Below, one piece after another: positions 16,353 through 26,056 of a stretch of DNA of 59,909 bases. Position 1 is the stretch's first letter. Every line of letters starts with the position of its first letter. Source of the DNA: Oceanobacillus sojae (GTDB lineage: Bacteria > Bacillota > Bacilli > Bacillales > Amphibacillaceae); NCBI RefSeq assembly GCF_900162665.1, contig NZ_LT727812.1:515424-575332 (forward strand), read 5' to 3'. Under the pieces are notes generated by a model. It was not told where the DNA came from and did no database searches. It was given only the letters and a program-made list of their open reading frames with translations. Position numbers and translations under genes: made by a program.

Positions 16353-17438
16353 TTATTTTTTTTGAACGGATTCAATAATTTCAATTACTTTATTTCTTGA
16401 TTCTTCACTTTTATATTTTTTCATTTCATCCAGCATGATTGGAGCAGCTTTTTTCAGAGCAGCTGTTTCCTGGATAAGCTTTTCAGTTGTTAATGTTTCT
16501 TCTTCAAGGACCTTAGCATAGTTTTTTTCCTTAAAGGAATTTGCATTAATAATCTGATCCCCTCTGCTTGCTCCGCGAGAAAGCGGAATTAACAGCATCG
16601 GTTTCCGTAAAGCCAAAAATTCAAAAATGGCATTGGAGCCGGCACGGGATACAACAAAGTCCGTTGCTGCAAAAATATCCTTTAATTCTTCATGCACATA
16701 TTCAAATTGCGCATATCCTGGTACCTGAAGAGATGAATCTACTTTCCCGCTGCCACAAATATGAATAATTTCAAAGGTTTTCAGTAATTCATCCAATGCT
16801 TCACGGATCGTTTCATTAATTTTCTCAGCTCCGCCGCTCCCCCCCATAATCAATAGTACAGGCTTTTCTCCAGCAAGCTGTGCAAATGCTAATCCTGCCC
16901 TTTTATTTCCTGTAAATAATTCATCACGGATAACTGCTCCAACATAAGAAGCTTTCTTTTCCGGAAGATATTTCATTGTTTCAGGAAATGTTGCCAGTAC
17001 TTTTTTTGTAAATGGTATGGAAAGCTTATTCGCCAGGCCCGGTGTGAAATCTGATTCGTGAATAACAGAAGGGATCCCTCTTAATTTTGCGGCTGCAACA
17101 ACCGGCACAGATACAAAACCGCCTTTAGAAAAAACAACGGATGGCTTTTTTCTTTTTCCTAAAATGCGAAAAGCCTGCATCGTTCCTTTTAAGACTTTAA
17201 ATGGATCTTTAAAGTTTTCTTTGGACATATAGCGGCGCAATTTTCCTGTGGATATCGGATGATATGTCACCCCGTCCAGCTTTTCGATCAAGTTTCTTTC
17301 AATTCCTTCATACGATCCGATATAATCTACTTGATAGCCCTGTTCCTGATAATATGGTATAAGTGCTAAATTAACAATGACATGACCGGCAGTCCCGCCG
17401 CCAGTAAATATAATACGTTTTTTATTTCTTTTTTCCAT
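16353..17438 (-). CDS. murG: MurG-type UDP-GlcNAc transferase
   Basis: 361-aa GT28 family glycosyltransferase, predicted to add GlcNAc to lipid I to make lipid II at the inner face of the membrane. It has the N-terminal glycine loop [10 protein letters not shown] (12-20), the acceptor-side motif [13 protein letters not shown], and the donor-site motifs [14 protein letters not shown] and [21 protein letters not shown] (the last in two parts around residues 260-285). The gene stands alone rather than in a division/cell-wall cluster, so it may be a second murG paralogue, as seen in several Bacillales. The RBS is distant (AAAGGATG), so the start is moderately certain. Confidence 0.85.
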   Translation of the reverse strand: MEKRNKKRIIFTGGGTAGHVIVNLALIPYYQEQGYQVDYIGSYEGIERNLIEKLDGVTYHPISTGKLRRYMSKENFKDPFKVLKGTMQAFRILGKRKKPSVVFSKGGFVSVPVVAAAKLRGIPSVIHESDFTPGLANKLSIPFTKKVLATFPETMKYLPEKKASYVGAVIRDELFTGNKRAGLAFAQLAGEKPVLLIMGGSGGAEKINETIREALDELLKTFEIIHICGSGKVDSSLQVPGYAQFEYVHEELKDIFAATDFVVSRAGSNAIFEFLALRKPMLLIPLSRGASRGDQIINANSFKEKNYAKVLEEETLTTEKLIQETAALKKAAPIMLDEMKKYKSEESRNKVIEIIESVQKK

Positions 17439-17544
17439 GGAATTAATTCATCCTTTCCCAAATTATTATATCAGCGTATAATTACCAATGCACCTATTAA
17501 TTTAACTAAAAAACCGAATTACGAAATGTTAGGAAAGATTAACT

Positions 17545-18921
17545 ATGTATGAAACAGCAAACCGAAGACAAAAAATAAAGCTTTTTATTATTATTATGCT
17601 GCCAATCCTGATAACACAGGTCAGCATGAATCTGATGAATTTTTTTGATACTGTAATGTCAGGGCGTGCCGGTTCCGTTGATTTAGCGGGAGTTGCGATC
17701 GGTTCCAGCCTTTGGATACCTGTTTTAACAGCAGTAAATGGTATTGTTCTCGCCATAACACCCATCATTGCCCAGCTTATCGGTGCCAAGGAGAAAAAAG
17801 ATATTCCACAGGTTATTCAGCAGGGTATTTACCTGTCCATCGGCTTATCCTGTGTTATTCTCATTGCAGGCTTTTTTGCTTTAGATCCTATTTTACATCT
17901 GATGAGTCTGGAGCCGGATGTACAACATGTAGCAAAATATTATTTAGTTTTTCTCGCTACAGGCATTATGCCATTATTTATTTTTCACACGGTCCGAAGC
18001 TTTATGGATGGGCTTGGGCAGACAAGAGCTTCCATGATTATTATCTTAATTTCCCTGCCGATTAATGCACTCCTAAATTATATTTTTATTTTTGGCAAGC
18101 TGGGGATACCGGAATTTGGCGGTATTGGAGCAGGTATCGCAACAAGTATTACCTATTGGATCGTCAGTATCATTTCTTTATATATGATACATAGAGTTGC
18201 TCCTTTTAAGTCTTATCAAATCTTTCGGATCCGTTTTAAACCACAGATTTCCTATTGGCTCAGTCAATTAAAAATCGGCTTGCCCATCGGACTTGCCATG
18301 TTTTTTGAAACAAGTATTTTTTCTGCTGTCACCATTATGATGAGTGTCTATGATACAAATACCATTGCAGCCCATCAGGCAGCCATGAATTTTGCCGGAT
18401 TATTATATATGCTGCCATTAAGTGTCGGCATGGCACTTACTATTGCTGTCGGGTTTGAAATAGGAGCCAGACGCTTCCGGGATGCCCGTTCTTACACATA
18501 TCTGGGGATTACCGGCGGGATACTCATCGCTGTATTTACCGGTATTATTCTATTTGTATTTGACGGAGCTGTTGCTCGGCTGTATCATACAAATCCGGAA
18601 GTCATTACATTGACGAAGCAATTTATTCTTTTTGCGATTTTTTATCAGCTTGCGGATGCAATTGGAGCTCCAATCCAAGGGGCTCTAAGAGGATATAAGG
18701 ATGTTAATGTGACATTAATTCTTGCATTGGTTTCTTATTGGCTCATCGGTTTGCCGGTAGGATATTTATTTGCAAACTATACTAATTTTGCTGCCTTTGG
18801 CTACTGGATTGGAATTATTGCCGGTTTAAGCGCAGGTGCGATTGCTCTGCTTTTCCGTTTATTATATATTCAGCGTAAAGTAAAACAAGCTTATCAGGCA
18901 AAGCGCAGCCTGATAATGTAG
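17545..18921 (+). CDS. MATE family efflux transporter
   Basis: 458-aa, 12-helix antiporter of the multidrug and toxic compound extrusion family, expected to export cationic compounds in exchange for Na+ or H+. MATE hallmarks include PILITQVSMNLMNFFDTVMSG near the N-terminus, TPIIAQLIGA and AAHQAAMNFAGLLYMLP mid-protein. It resembles NorM/YojI proteins. The start ATG follows AGGAAAG. Divergent from murG across about 100 bp and ended by a strong terminator. Confidence 0.92.
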   Translation: MYETANRRQKIKLFIIIMLPILITQVSMNLMNFFDTVMSGRAGSVDLAGVAIGSSLWIPVLTAVNGIVLAITPIIAQLIGAKEKKDIPQVIQQGIYLSIGLSCVILIAGFFALDPILHLMSLEPDVQHVAKYYLVFLATGIMPLFIFHTVRSFMDGLGQTRASMIIILISLPINALLNYIFIFGKLGIPEFGGIGAGIATSITYWIVSIISLYMIHRVAPFKSYQIFRIRFKPQISYWLSQLKIGLPIGLAMFFETSIFSAVTIMMSVYDTNTIAAHQAAMNFAGLLYMLPLSVGMALTIAVGFEIGARRFRDARSYTYLGITGGILIAVFTGIILFVFDGAVARLYHTNPEVITLTKQFILFAIFYQLADAIGAPIQGALRGYKDVNVTLILALVSYWLIGLPVGYLFANYTNFAAFGYWIGIIAGLSAGAIALLFRLLYIQRKVKQAYQAKRSLIM

Positions 18922-18938
18922 CTTTATAAGGATTATAA

Positions 18939-18977
18939 AAAGCACCATGAATCATCTTGATTGATTCATGGTGCTTT
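18939..18977. terminator. Bidirectional terminator
   Basis: 16-bp stem AAAGCACCATGAATCA/TGATTCATGGTGCTTT between the convergent MATE and nucleoside transporter genes. Confidence 0.85.
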
Positions 18978-18987
18978 GATGTTATTT

Positions 18988-20175
18988 CTACAAGAATAGT
19001 CCAACGATGGTTGCTGAAAGAATAGATACCAGCATGGACCCAGCTAAAAGCTTCATTCCAAATTTAGAAACAATGACAGCTTTTGCATTATCAATCCCTT
19101 TTACCGTACCTGCGATAATACCGATAGAAGAGAAATTGGCAAAGCTTGTTAAGAATACTGTTACGATACCAACTGTTTTTTCAGATAGTTGATCCAGCAA
19201 TGGTTGTAATTCTAACATTGCTACAAATTCGTTTGTTACAATTTTTGTACCCATAATCGATCCAGCTTGGACAACCTCGCCTGGCGCAATCCCCATTAGT
19301 ATACCTAGAGGAGAAATAATATAACCAAGAATTTCCTGCAGGGTAATTCCTGCGAAAATAGCTTGTATAATCCAGTTAACCAGTTCTAATGAGGCGATAA
19401 AAGCAATTAACATTGCAGCAACAATCAATGCAATTTTTCCACCTTCTAATGCACCATTTCCCATTGCTTCAAAAATACTTTTATCCTGACTGACGTCTGA
19501 AATATCCACTTTGTCTTCTTCCTTTGGAACGTTTACAGGAGCAATGATTGAAGCAATCATCAGGCAGCTGAACATATTCAACGGCAAAGCAACCAAAACA
19601 TATTCTGGAGGCAGCATTTGAATATACGATCCAACGATAGAAGCTGATACGGAACTCATTGCCGAGGCACAGACAATAAATAAACGATTTTCATTTAAAT
19701 GGTGAAATTGCGAGCGTATTGCAATCAAAGCCTCAGATTGACCGAAGAAAACACTATTTACACCGTTAAATGATTCAATTCGAGGTAATCCTGTTATTTT
19801 GGAAATAACAGCTCCAATATACTTAATAATGATTGGAAGAATCTTTAAATAAGTAAGAACGGAGAGTATTGTTGCAAAAAAGATTATTAAGAGAAGCACA
19901 TTGAAGAAGAACACGCCGCCCTCTGCCAATTCAAATCCGCCTAATACAAATCCAATTCCTTCTTGTCCAAATTCAATCAACTTATTGAACAGGTTTGAAA
20001 TCCATCTGATAATGTTTTCACCAATGGGCGTGGAAAACATAAACCATGTAATAAGTAATTGTATAACTAACATAATACCAATGGCGTAGAAGTTAATTCT
20101 TTTCTTATCATTCGACATTAAAAACGCTAAGCCGAGTGTAATGATAACTGCCAAAATTCCCAACAAAATGTCCAT
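18988..20175 (-). CDS. NupC-type nucleoside:cation symporter
   Basis: 395-aa membrane transporter of the concentrative nucleoside family. Family motifs include SFNGVNSVFFGQSEALIAI, MSSVSASIVGSYIQM and the C-terminal LTSFANFSSIGIIAGT. The start is ATG 20175 because GGAGGAGG lies 7 nt before it; an in-frame upstream ATG at 20226 runs through that RBS. Two cre-like sites lie upstream, suggesting repression by CcpA when sugar is plentiful. I found no purine riboswitch in front of it. Confidence 0.9.
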   Translation of the reverse strand: MDILLGILAVIITLGLAFLMSNDKKRINFYAIGIMLVIQLLITWFMFSTPIGENIIRWISNLFNKLIEFGQEGIGFVLGGFELAEGGVFFFNVLLLIIFFATILSVLTYLKILPIIIKYIGAVISKITGLPRIESFNGVNSVFFGQSEALIAIRSQFHHLNENRLFIVCASAMSSVSASIVGSYIQMLPPEYVLVALPLNMFSCLMIASIIAPVNVPKEEDKVDISDVSQDKSIFEAMGNGALEGGKIALIVAAMLIAFIASLELVNWIIQAIFAGITLQEILGYIISPLGILMGIAPGEVVQAGSIMGTKIVTNEFVAMLELQPLLDQLSEKTVGIVTVFLTSFANFSSIGIIAGTVKGIDNAKAVIVSKFGMKLLAGSMLVSILSATIVGLFL

Positions 20176-20200
20176 ATTACCGCCTCCTCCACATTTTTCC

Positions 20201-20214
20201 TGTAAACGCTTTAT
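20201..20214 (+). promoter_or_regulatory. cre-like site, proximal
   Basis: TGTAAACGCTTTAT matches the CcpA cre pattern TGWAANCGNTNWCA at 12 of 14 positions. It lies about 26 bp upstream of the nucleoside transporter start, a roadblock-type position. Confidence 0.45.
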
Positions 20215-20423
20215 CATATATAACAAAAAAATTCACAGAAAAAATTTCAATTCTACATATTAAAATAATACAAAAACATTGCAATCCCTAAATAAATAAA
20301 TGTAACTATTTAATTAAGAGCTCCCATTCAATTACTATCATATTAGTAATTGAAAATAATTTCAATGCTTGGAAAAGAGAATTAATAATTAAAAAAATTA
20401 GAAATAAATTGTAATATTTAGGA

Positions 20424-20437
20424 TGAAAACGCTTTTT
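20424..20437 (+). promoter_or_regulatory. cre-like site, distal
   Basis: TGAAAACGCTTTTT matches the cre pattern at 12 of 14 positions, about 250 bp upstream of the same gene. Confidence 0.35.
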
Positions 20438-20504
20438 ATGTCATATTAATTAAATCATATTTAATATTTCCTAATAGCTTCAGAAAATACAATATCGAAT
20501 TTTC

Positions 20505-20640
20505 TGCACCGATCAGAATCTGGAACCATTTTGGCTTCTTTATGATTTCCTAAGCCGCAAGAAGCTGCGCTCGTTGCTGGACGTTCGAGCCATAACCTGA
20601 CAACATTGGTAATCGCACCCCCAAGGTAAGAGCTCTTTCT
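20505..20640. other. GC-richer unexplained intergenic island
   Basis: The 520-bp gap between the nucleoside transporter and odhB is AT-rich except for this block, which contains GCCGCAAGAAGCTGCGCTCG and GGACGTTCGAGCC. No RBS-supported reading frame or known RNA motif is visible. It could be a repeat remnant. Confidence 0.4.
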
Positions 20641-20645
20641 TATTC

Positions 20646-20699
20646 AAAAAAAGCCTTGATACGAGCTAATATACTCGTATCAAGGCTTGTTCTTTTTTT
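20646..20699 (-). terminator. Terminator of odhAB
   Basis: 15-bp perfect stem AAGCCTTGATACGAG/CTCGTATCAAGGCTT with T-runs on both sides. Confidence 0.9.
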
Positions 20700-21957
20700 A
20701 ACCTTCCAGCAATAAATCATACGGATCTTCAAGCATCTGTTTAATTCGAACAAGGAATTGTACTGCTTCTTTACCATCAACAATACGGTGGTCATAGGAT
20801 AATGCAATATACATCATTGGACGTACTTCAATCGAATCATCCGGCATTGCGATCGGACGTTTAATGATATTATGCATTCCCAAAATACCTACCTGCGGTG
20901 CATTTAAAATTGGCGTAGACATCATGGAGCCGAATGTACCGCCATTTGTAATTGTGAAAGATCCACCTTGCAGATCATTTAAGGATAATTTATTATCACG
21001 TGCTTTTTTACCCAAATCAACGATATCCTGTTCAATTCCTGCGAAGTCCTTCCGATCTGCGTCACGAACAACCGGAACAACAAGACCATCATCTGTGGAA
21101 ACAGCAATACCAATATCATAGAATTTCTTAATAACCAATTCATTGCCTTGAATTTCTGCATTAAGAAGCGGGAATTCTTTGAGTGCTCCAACCACAGCTT
21201 TTGCAAAGAAGGACATAAACCCAAGCTTCACGCCATTCTTTTCTAAGAATTTATCTTTCCGTTGCTTACGAAGCTCCATAACAGAAGTCATGTCAACTTC
21301 ATTAAATGTTGTTAACATTGCTGTATTATGCTGTACCTCTACAAGATTTTTAGCAATCGTTTGACGGCGGCGGGTCATTTTAACGCGTTCTACCGGTTTA
21401 TCAAACTCGGTTTTCTCTGATTTAGGCTCTTCTTTTTTCGCCGGCTTGGATGGTGCAGACTCATTTTTAGGTGCATTATTATGTGCAGTAACATCTTCCG
21501 GACGAACTCTGCCCAGAGGATCACGGGTCTGTACTTCACTTAAATCAATACCCAATTCACGTGCACGCTTTCTTGCTGCAGGTGAAGCAATGACATTACC
21601 ATTATTTTGCTCAGGTGCAGCTTCCTGCTTACTTTCTCCGGCAGATTCTTTTTTAGGCTCTTCTTTAGGAGCTTCCTCTTCTTTTTTACTTTCTTCATTA
21701 CCAGAAGATGCCCCTGCTTCTCCATTTTCATCCAGCTTCCCGATGGTATCACCTACAGAAACATCTTCTCCTTCCGCGCTGATGATTTCAGTAACAACAC
21801 CTGTAAATTCTGAGTTTACTTCCACATTTACTTTATCTGTCTCTAACTCGACAATAGCATCGCCCTTTTCTACTTTATCGCCCTCTTTTACAAGCCATTC
21901 TGCTATTGTTCCTTCTGTGATGGATTCCGCTAATTCAGGTATCTTAATTTCCTGCAC
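20698..21957 (-). CDS. odhB: 2-oxoglutarate dehydrogenase E2, dihydrolipoyl succinyltransferase
   Basis: 419-aa core enzyme of the TCA-cycle 2-oxoglutarate dehydrogenase complex. An N-terminal lipoyl domain carries the lipoylated Lys in [12 protein letters not shown] Glu/Lys/Ser-rich linker, an E3-binding segment ([19 protein letters not shown]) and a catalytic acyltransferase domain ending in [16 protein letters not shown] follow. The true start is GTG 21957, with AAGGAGG 8 nt upstream; a TTG 18 nt earlier is part of that RBS. It overlaps odhA by 14 bp. Confidence 0.95.
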   Translation of the reverse strand: MQEIKIPELAESITEGTIAEWLVKEGDKVEKGDAIVELETDKVNVEVNSEFTGVVTEIISAEGEDVSVGDTIGKLDENGEAGASSGNEESKKEEEAPKEEPKKESAGESKQEAAPEQNNGNVIASPAARKRARELGIDLSEVQTRDPLGRVRPEDVTAHNNAPKNESAPSKPAKKEEPKSEKTEFDKPVERVKMTRRRQTIAKNLVEVQHNTAMLTTFNEVDMTSVMELRKQRKDKFLEKNGVKLGFMSFFAKAVVGALKEFPLLNAEIQGNELVIKKFYDIGIAVSTDDGLVVPVVRDADRKDFAGIEQDIVDLGKKARDNKLSLNDLQGGSFTITNGGTFGSMMSTPILNAPQVGILGMHNIIKRPIAMPDDSIEVRPMMYIALSYDHRIVDGKEAVQFLVRIKQMLEDPYDLLLEG

Positions 21958-24868
21958 TTGATTTTCCTCCTTCAAATTCGCTTAATGCTTGGTCAATAAT
22001 ATATTTATGAGCTGTTTTATGCACAGTAGGAATACCTCCAGCCGGTGCTGCACGCTTCGGTCTGCTGATAACATGTAATTTCTGGTCATCTTCAAGAAGT
22101 TCTCTTAAATAGTCGTCTACAAAGTCCCATGATCCCATATTTTTTGGTTCTTCCTGTACCCAGACAATTTCTTTTAAATGAGGAAGTTTTTTGATTTCTT
22201 CCTGAATCGCTTTTTTCGGGAATGGATAGATTTGCTCTACACGCAAAGAACGAATCCAATCGCAAGCTTCTTCTGCTTCTTCCATTTCCCCTTCAATATC
22301 AATCATAATTTTCCCGCTGCCTAATAATAGACGAGTTGCTTTCTCAGGATCCGTATCAAAATATGGCTGTTCACGTAATGTTTTAAATCCGCCGCTCGTA
22401 AACTCTTCGGCACTGGAAGCCATCTTATAATCTCTAATCAGACTGCTTTTCGGTGTCATCAAAATCAATGGACGCGCCTCTGGACGGGAACGCATCGCTG
22501 CCTGACGGCGAAGAAGATGGAATAACTGTGCAGATGAAGTCACATTAGCTACAATCCAGTTATTTTCCGCAGCCATCTGCAAGTAACGTTCTAAACGTGC
22601 ACTTGAATGTTCTGGCCCCTGTCCCTCATAACCATGAGGAAGTAACAGCACCATATTTGATTTTTCGTTCCACTTTGCTCTTGCCGAAGCAATAAATTGA
22701 TCAATAATAACCTGACCGGCATTAGCAAAATCACCAAATTGCGCTTCCCAAATAACTAGGGTATTTGGCGAATAGACACTATAGCCATATTCAAAGCCTA
22801 AAACTGCAGCTTCTGATAATGGACTGTTCCGGACATCGAAGGATGCTTTCACATTAGATAATCCGTGCATCGGACTATATTTTTCACCTGTTTCCACATC
22901 ATGAAGGACAACATGACGATGAGCAAAGGTTCCACGCTCTGTATCCTGACCTGTCAACCGGATTGGAGTGCCGTCTTTTAATATGGATGCAAATGCTAAA
23001 GCTTCTCCTGTGCCCCAGTCAGCTTTATTGCCTTCTTTCAGTGCATCTTTTCTGCGCTGCAGGATTCTTTCTGTCTTCTTAAATCCTTTAAAGCCTTCCG
23101 GGCGCTCCAGGAGCTCTTCATTTATTTTCTGTAAAGTCTCTAAATCTACTGCTGTTTCAAATTGGTCTAATCTATTAGAAAGTACTTCCGGCATTGACTT
23201 CGGCTGAGGTTCACCAATTTCACTTTCTGTCATTCCTTTATAAATATCAGAAAGTCTTGTTTCAATCTCATTTTTAATTTCGTCAAATTCCCCTGATTCC
23301 AATAATTTTCTTTCTTCCATCGCACGTGCGAATAGCGTTGCTACCGATGGATGATTATCAATTTCACTGTATAATTGAGGCTGTGTTGTTCTTGGTTCAT
23401 CCATTTCGTTATGTCCATAACGGCGGTAACCTACTAAATCAATTAAAACGTCTTTATGGAATTTTTTTCGATACTCGCAAGCTATTTTAATAGCGGAAAT
23501 ACAAGAAATCGGATCATCTGCACTTACGCGGATAATTGGGATTTCAAAGCCTTTTGCCAAGTCACTTGCATAGCGTGTCGAGCGTCCGTCTACACGATCT
23601 GTTGTGTAACCAAGCTGGTTATTAGCGATAAGGTGTACGGTTCCGCCAGTTGTATATCCCGGCAAACCGCTGAGATTAAGGGTTTCAGCAACCACGCCTT
23701 CTCCGATAAAAGCGGCATCTCCATGAATTACCAGCGGCATCGATTTGTTAATATCTCTGGCAGGATAACCGCTTACTTCCCGTTCATCCTGTGCTGCTCT
23801 TGCAAATCCTTCTACAACCGGATTTACAAATTCAAGATGCGATGGATTATGAGCAAGTGTTATTTTAGTATTTACTTTACTTCCATGTATAACTTCTTTT
23901 TCTGCTCCGAAATGATACTTTACGTCTCCAGTCCACCCATAGTTAATTGCTTTTGAACCTTCTGACGGCATTAATTCCTTATCTCTTGTGTAGTTAAACT
24001 CGGAAAAAATCTTATCATACGGTTTTTTCAATACATTCGCAAGTACAGCCAAACGGCCGCGGTGAGCCATTCCCATCATCACATGTTCAATATTATCTTC
24101 ATTTGCATATTTTACGAGAAAGTCAATCATTGGAATCATAGATTCAAGGCCTTCGATAGAAAAGCGCTTTTGACCGACAAATGTTTTATGAAGGAATTTT
24201 TCAAAACCTTCTACTTCAGATAAACGTCTCAGAATATCCTTTCTCTCTTCCTGGTCAGGATCAAATCTAGCATTACCTTCTTCAATTAAATCAAAGAGCC
24301 AGGTACGTTCGTCATCATTATTTACATGATCATATTCAAACGTGATCGTACCTGTATAATATTTCTTCATCAGGTTAATAACGTCTAAGCCTGTTTTGAC
24401 TCCTTCTTTTTCCCGTTCCCAGATCCAGGATGCCGGGATGTTTTTTAAATCCTCTTCTGTCAAACCATAATGCTTTAAGCTTAACATTTGGGAAGGAGCA
24501 CTTTTATATCCACCGACCGAATAGATGTCAGCATCTGTATGACCGTAACGTCGAATAGCCTCAACAAGTTTGATTGCTGAGGTTAATTTCGTCACATCAA
24601 GATTTTCTGATACACCAGCATTAAAAGGCGTCTGTTCATTACTGATAGGGCTGATTACTTCTTCCCCTGTCATCCAGGCAGGCGCTCCATGTGTATCAAA
24701 CAATGATTTTATAGAAGATTCAACTTGCTCCGGATCTTCTTTGTACAATTCATATTGCTGTTCCAAATACCCCGCATTTTGTCCGTGAAACTGTCCCCAA
24801 AATCTTTCCGCAGACTCTTCATTTCCTGGCACGACTGATACCCCCATTGAATTAACTAATCCGTTCAT
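21944..24868 (-). CDS. odhA: 2-oxoglutarate dehydrogenase E1
   Basis: 974-aa thiamine diphosphate-dependent decarboxylase of the same complex. It has the E1 motifs [52 protein letters not shown] and [20 protein letters not shown]. The start is uncertain. ATG 24868 has no clear RBS, while an in-frame GTG at 24832 follows GGGGG with 8-nt spacing and would give 962 aa. A TTGTAA-17-TATATT promoter lies 50-78 bp upstream, and a cre-like site overlaps the start region. The E3 subunit gene is not in the window. Confidence 0.95.
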   Translation of the reverse strand: MNGLVNSMGVSVVPGNEESAERFWGQFHGQNAGYLEQQYELYKEDPEQVESSIKSLFDTHGAPAWMTGEEVISPISNEQTPFNAGVSENLDVTKLTSAIKLVEAIRRYGHTDADIYSVGGYKSAPSQMLSLKHYGLTEEDLKNIPASWIWEREKEGVKTGLDVINLMKKYYTGTITFEYDHVNNDDERTWLFDLIEEGNARFDPDQEERKDILRRLSEVEGFEKFLHKTFVGQKRFSIEGLESMIPMIDFLVKYANEDNIEHVMMGMAHRGRLAVLANVLKKPYDKIFSEFNYTRDKELMPSEGSKAINYGWTGDVKYHFGAEKEVIHGSKVNTKITLAHNPSHLEFVNPVVEGFARAAQDEREVSGYPARDINKSMPLVIHGDAAFIGEGVVAETLNLSGLPGYTTGGTVHLIANNQLGYTTDRVDGRSTRYASDLAKGFEIPIIRVSADDPISCISAIKIACEYRKKFHKDVLIDLVGYRRYGHNEMDEPRTTQPQLYSEIDNHPSVATLFARAMEERKLLESGEFDEIKNEIETRLSDIYKGMTESEIGEPQPKSMPEVLSNRLDQFETAVDLETLQKINEELLERPEGFKGFKKTERILQRRKDALKEGNKADWGTGEALAFASILKDGTPIRLTGQDTERGTFAHRHVVLHDVETGEKYSPMHGLSNVKASFDVRNSPLSEAAVLGFEYGYSVYSPNTLVIWEAQFGDFANAGQVIIDQFIASARAKWNEKSNMVLLLPHGYEGQGPEHSSARLERYLQMAAENNWIVANVTSSAQLFHLLRRQAAMRSRPEARPLILMTPKSSLIRDYKMASSAEEFTSGGFKTLREQPYFDTDPEKATRLLLGSGKIMIDIEGEMEEAEEACDWIRSLRVEQIYPFPKKAIQEEIKKLPHLKEIVWVQEEPKNMGSWDFVDDYLRELLEDDQKLHVISRPKRAAPAGGIPTVHKTAHKYIIDQALSEFEGGKSSAGN

Positions 24869-24881
24869 GAAAACGGTTCAA
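24868..24881 (+). promoter_or_regulatory. cre-like site over the odhA start
   Basis: TGAAAACGGTTCAA matches the cre pattern at 12 of 14 positions, counted from 24868. It sits immediately at the odhA start and downstream of its predicted promoter, consistent with a CcpA roadblock. odhAB is known to be sugar-repressed in B. subtilis. Confidence 0.35.
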
Positions 24882-24917
24882 ATTATTTGTAATAAGATTG
24901 ATTTCTTTACATCAACT

Positions 24918-24946
24918 AATATACATGATTTTTAGTGAGGTTACAA
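24918..24946 (-). promoter_or_regulatory. Sigma-A promoter of odhAB
   Basis: TTGTAA (24946-24941), 17-bp spacer, TATATT (24923-24918) on the minus strand. Confidence 0.55.
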
Positions 24947-25141
24947 GGAATCGGAACCGATTTATTGGGATAATTCGACATTCTCCATGAATCTGAAAAA
25001 ATACATCTTTCCTGCTTATTTTTCAGACTTTTCTTTATAATTGTTCAAGTGATTTTTATGTATGAAAAATCATTTATTTTTTAACCGGTTAATGACAATA
25101 AGGACAGAATTGCTTCTCTACATAAATAAATATAGGAATAG

Positions 25142-25170
25142 TTCACAATATGTGATTTTTCCGTTATAAT
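25142..25170 (+). promoter_or_regulatory. Candidate promoter of the small lipopeptide transcript
   Basis: TTCACA (25142-25147), 17-bp spacer, perfect TATAAT (25165-25170). It would start a transcript about 150 nt before the small gene at 25326. Confidence 0.5.
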
Positions 25171-25193
25171 AAGGACAAATTATTAAATAAAAC

Positions 25194-25273
25194 TTCATTC
25201 TGCCGGGAAATCAATGGTTCTGCAGAATGAAAAAAAAGCGTATCCATATTTCCAAATAAAATATACCGCTTTT
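25194..25273 (+). repeat. Two consecutive hairpins in a 5' leader
   Basis: The first is TTCATTCTGC/GCAGAATGAA (25194-25231). The second is AAAAGCGTAT/ATACCGCTTTT (25234-25273), followed by TTTTCTTTTT, and so resembles an intrinsic terminator on the plus strand. Both lie between the candidate promoter and the small gene at 25326. Confidence 0.5.
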
Positions 25274-25325
25274 CTTTTTAATGTAAAATTGGGTACCATC
25301 ACTACATAAAAGGAGGAATCATATT

Positions 25326-25433
25326 ATGAAATTAGCATTACTCATGGGTGTTATTGTTACATTCCTCGTTTCCTGCTTCACAGCCGGCTACGAATCAAAA
25401 CCAGGTGTACCAAAAGAAGACCAGCGTACTTGA
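25326..25433 (+). CDS. 35-aa putative small lipoprotein
   Basis: Read from ATG 25326 to TGA 25431-25433 behind a perfect AAAGGAGG 8-9 nt upstream. A hydrophobic signal-like N-terminus (MKLALLMGVIVTFLVSC) ends in a lipobox-like LVSC at Cys17. A short polar tail (FTAGYESKPGVPKEDQRT) follows. It has a promoter, a structured leader and its own terminator, so it is likely to be expressed. Family not recognised. A membrane-tethered peptide of unknown role. Confidence 0.65.
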   Translation: MKLALLMGVIVTFLVSCFTAGYESKPGVPKEDQRT

Positions 25434-25469
25434 GAACCAGTATAAAGCCTTTAAGATTTGTTTATAATT

Positions 25470-25507
25470 AAAAAAGATGCCTCCAATTAAGTGGAGACAT
25501 CTTTTTT
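25470..25507. terminator. Bidirectional terminator
   Basis: Stem AAAAAAGATGCCTCCA/TGGAGACATCTTTTTT with one mismatch, between the small lipoprotein gene and trmL. Confidence 0.85.
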
Positions 25508-25982
25508 AATGTAATTTTGGAAACCCCTGCTGTCTTAATGCTTCATAGATTATAATGGAAGCTGTATTGGAAAGGTTTAATGAACGAACCTCGTCATTCA
25601 TGTGAATCCGCAGGCATCTATCTTCTTTACCTGTCAGCAGTTCACGCGGGATTCCTGTGGATTCTTTTCCAAACACAAAAAATTGATCTGTATCTACAGG
25701 TGAAAAATCAAAATCTGTGTAATATTTTGTGCCAAAGTTTTCTATATAGTAAAAACTTCCTTCTGGATAGGTTTTATACAAATCTTCTATCGAGTTATAT
25801 TCTTTTACATCGACATGCTCCCAATAATCCAGCCCGGCGCGGCGGACCATTTTACTATCCGTTGAAAAACCAAGCGGATGTATAAGATGTAAAGTCGTTC
25901 CAGTTGCTAAACATGTTCTGCCGATATTCCCCGTATTAGCCGGGATTTCCGGTTCAAATAATACAACGTGCAAACTCACCAT
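25506..25982 (-). CDS. trmL: tRNA (cytidine(34)-2'-O)-methyltransferase
   Basis: 158-aa SPOUT-family methyltransferase that modifies the wobble ribose of tRNA-Leu. Family motifs are EPEIPANTGNIGRTCLATGT near the N-terminus, FFVFGKESTGIPRELL and the knot segment VRSLNLSNTASIIIYEALRQ. The length is typical for TrmL/CspR. RBS AAGGAGA lies just before ATG 25982. Confidence 0.93.
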   Translation of the reverse strand: MVSLHVVLFEPEIPANTGNIGRTCLATGTTLHLIHPLGFSTDSKMVRRAGLDYWEHVDVKEYNSIEDLYKTYPEGSFYYIENFGTKYYTDFDFSPVDTDQFFVFGKESTGIPRELLTGKEDRCLRIHMNDEVRSLNLSNTASIIIYEALRQQGFPKLH

Positions 25983-26056
25983 TCATTCTCCTTCAATTGC
26001 GAATTCTAAAAAACAAGTGCTTCTATTTCTATCTCTATTCAAAAATATATTATACA

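Noticed and set aside
20176..20500. Purine riboswitch upstream of the nucleoside transporter
   Set aside because: None of the conserved aptamer blocks seen at 54998-55076 are present.
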